Source: DASQWC01 sp035640475 (GTDB lineage Bacteria > Actinomycetota > JAICYB01). From it: 47,292 nt of DNA. Both the position numbers and the translations under genes were made by a program. Below the pieces are notes generated by a model. The model ran no database searches, was not told where the DNA came from, and worked only from the letters and a program-made list of their open reading frames with translations. Below are positions 47,136 to 47,292 of the stretch, in pieces. How positions within the stretch are numbered: position 1 is the first letter of the stretch; every line of letters begins with the position of its first letter. The stretch is from assembly GCA_035640475.1 (NCBI GenBank), contig DASQWC010000001.1, positions 1 through 47,292 on the forward strand, written 5' to 3'.

Positions 47136-47292
47136 TCAAGGCACCCCTAAGACCGGCTCGTCGAAGCGATAGTTGAACAGCGGAAAGAGCAGCATGTCTG
47201 TGACGGTGATTTGAACGGGATTGCCGGCCCGATCCACGAACTCGGTGAATTCTCGATCCACCCAGTTGCTGTCGTTGGTATTCGGATTGCTC
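47136..47292 (-). CDS. Tyrosinase family protein, C-terminal end only
   Basis: The frame is open to the window edge and gives the last 51 residues. NWVDREFTEFVDRAGNPVQITVTDML and NYRFDEP match the end of the tyrosinase/polyphenol oxidase central domain, where NW-D-x-F and the valine-rich V-x-D-x-L segment precede the Tyr-x-Tyr-Asp-type ending. The copper-binding histidines would lie outside the window. The protein ends right before the C-terminal-type domain gene. Confidence 0.72.
   Translation of the reverse strand, partial: SNPNTNDSNWVDREFTEFVDRAGNPVQITVTDMLLFPLFNYRFDEPVLGVP

Noticed and set aside
1..47292. CRISPR arrays and intact insertion sequences
   Set aside because: No regularly spaced repeats and no transposase gene were seen; the only recombinase trace is the fragment at 45100-45230.

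Overview
The window is a high-GC chromosomal segment that looks like an uncultured member of the Actinomycetota. The marker combinations behind this are an AdnA/AdnB-type helicase-nuclease pair, a ClpS-DUF2017 pair, mycothiol-type DinB/maleylpyruvate-isomerase-like proteins, an Rv1264-like adenylate cyclase, many GTG and TTG starts, and TANNNT -10 boxes placed 6 to 8 nt before start codons (leaderless transcription). I cannot name the genus.

Layout. 1-7.5 kb: an LCP cell-wall ligase cut by the left edge, an intergenic region with two hairpins, a Crp/GlxR-type palindrome and a ZTP riboswitch ahead of glyA, then a coiled-coil protein, an adenylate cyclase, SURF1, TauE/SafE and an epoxide-hydrolase-like protein. 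7.5-7.9 kb: a stretch without genes that looks like a structured RNA, ending at a strong hairpin. 7.9-10.5 kb: a minus-strand operon of a radical SAM protein, a DUF169 protein and a NUDIX hydrolase. The radical SAM frame appears to continue through an in-frame TGA, giving a Cys-Sec-Ser-Glu-Pro tail, with a SECIS-like hairpin just after it and a TAA that abuts the next gene's start. 10.5-24 kb: an ABC-2 exporter, an ATP-grasp enzyme, an NfuA-like Fe-S carrier, a Tat-exported phosphoesterase, a lysyl-oxidase-like secreted protein, a nitroreductase and crotonase pair, a BBE-type flavoprotein, clpS, DUF2017, an M32 carboxypeptidase, dodecin and small enzymes. 24-35 kb: a TetR gene divergent from a cyclic-nucleotide-binding protein with two operators, a thioesterase and DinB-like pair, a DUF4399 lipoprotein, a LemA/TPM/DUF5130 cluster, an MMPL-TetR-MFS export operon, and a GH4/PPOX/small membrane protein operon. 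35-42.6 kb: adnA and adnB, with GC-rich palindromes at the gene junction and inside adnB, then an unidentified membrane-anchored protein.

At 42.6 kb a tRNA-Cys(GCA) gene marks a change. Beyond it the DNA is visibly more A/T-rich and gene-poor. It carries a secreted S1-type protease, a membrane-anchored homologue of that protease's own propeptide, fragments of a tyrosine integrase and of a protein resembling the ApeA N-terminal domain, and the end of a tyrosinase operon. This looks like an old integrative island at the tRNA gene.

Themes. Most genes are packed head to tail with 1-4 nt overlaps, and six of eight convergent pairs overlap by exactly 4 nt over their stop codons. The leading candidates for something new are the recoded radical SAM-DUF169-NUDIX operon, the protease with its tethered propeptide homologue, and the structured RNA near 7.7 kb.
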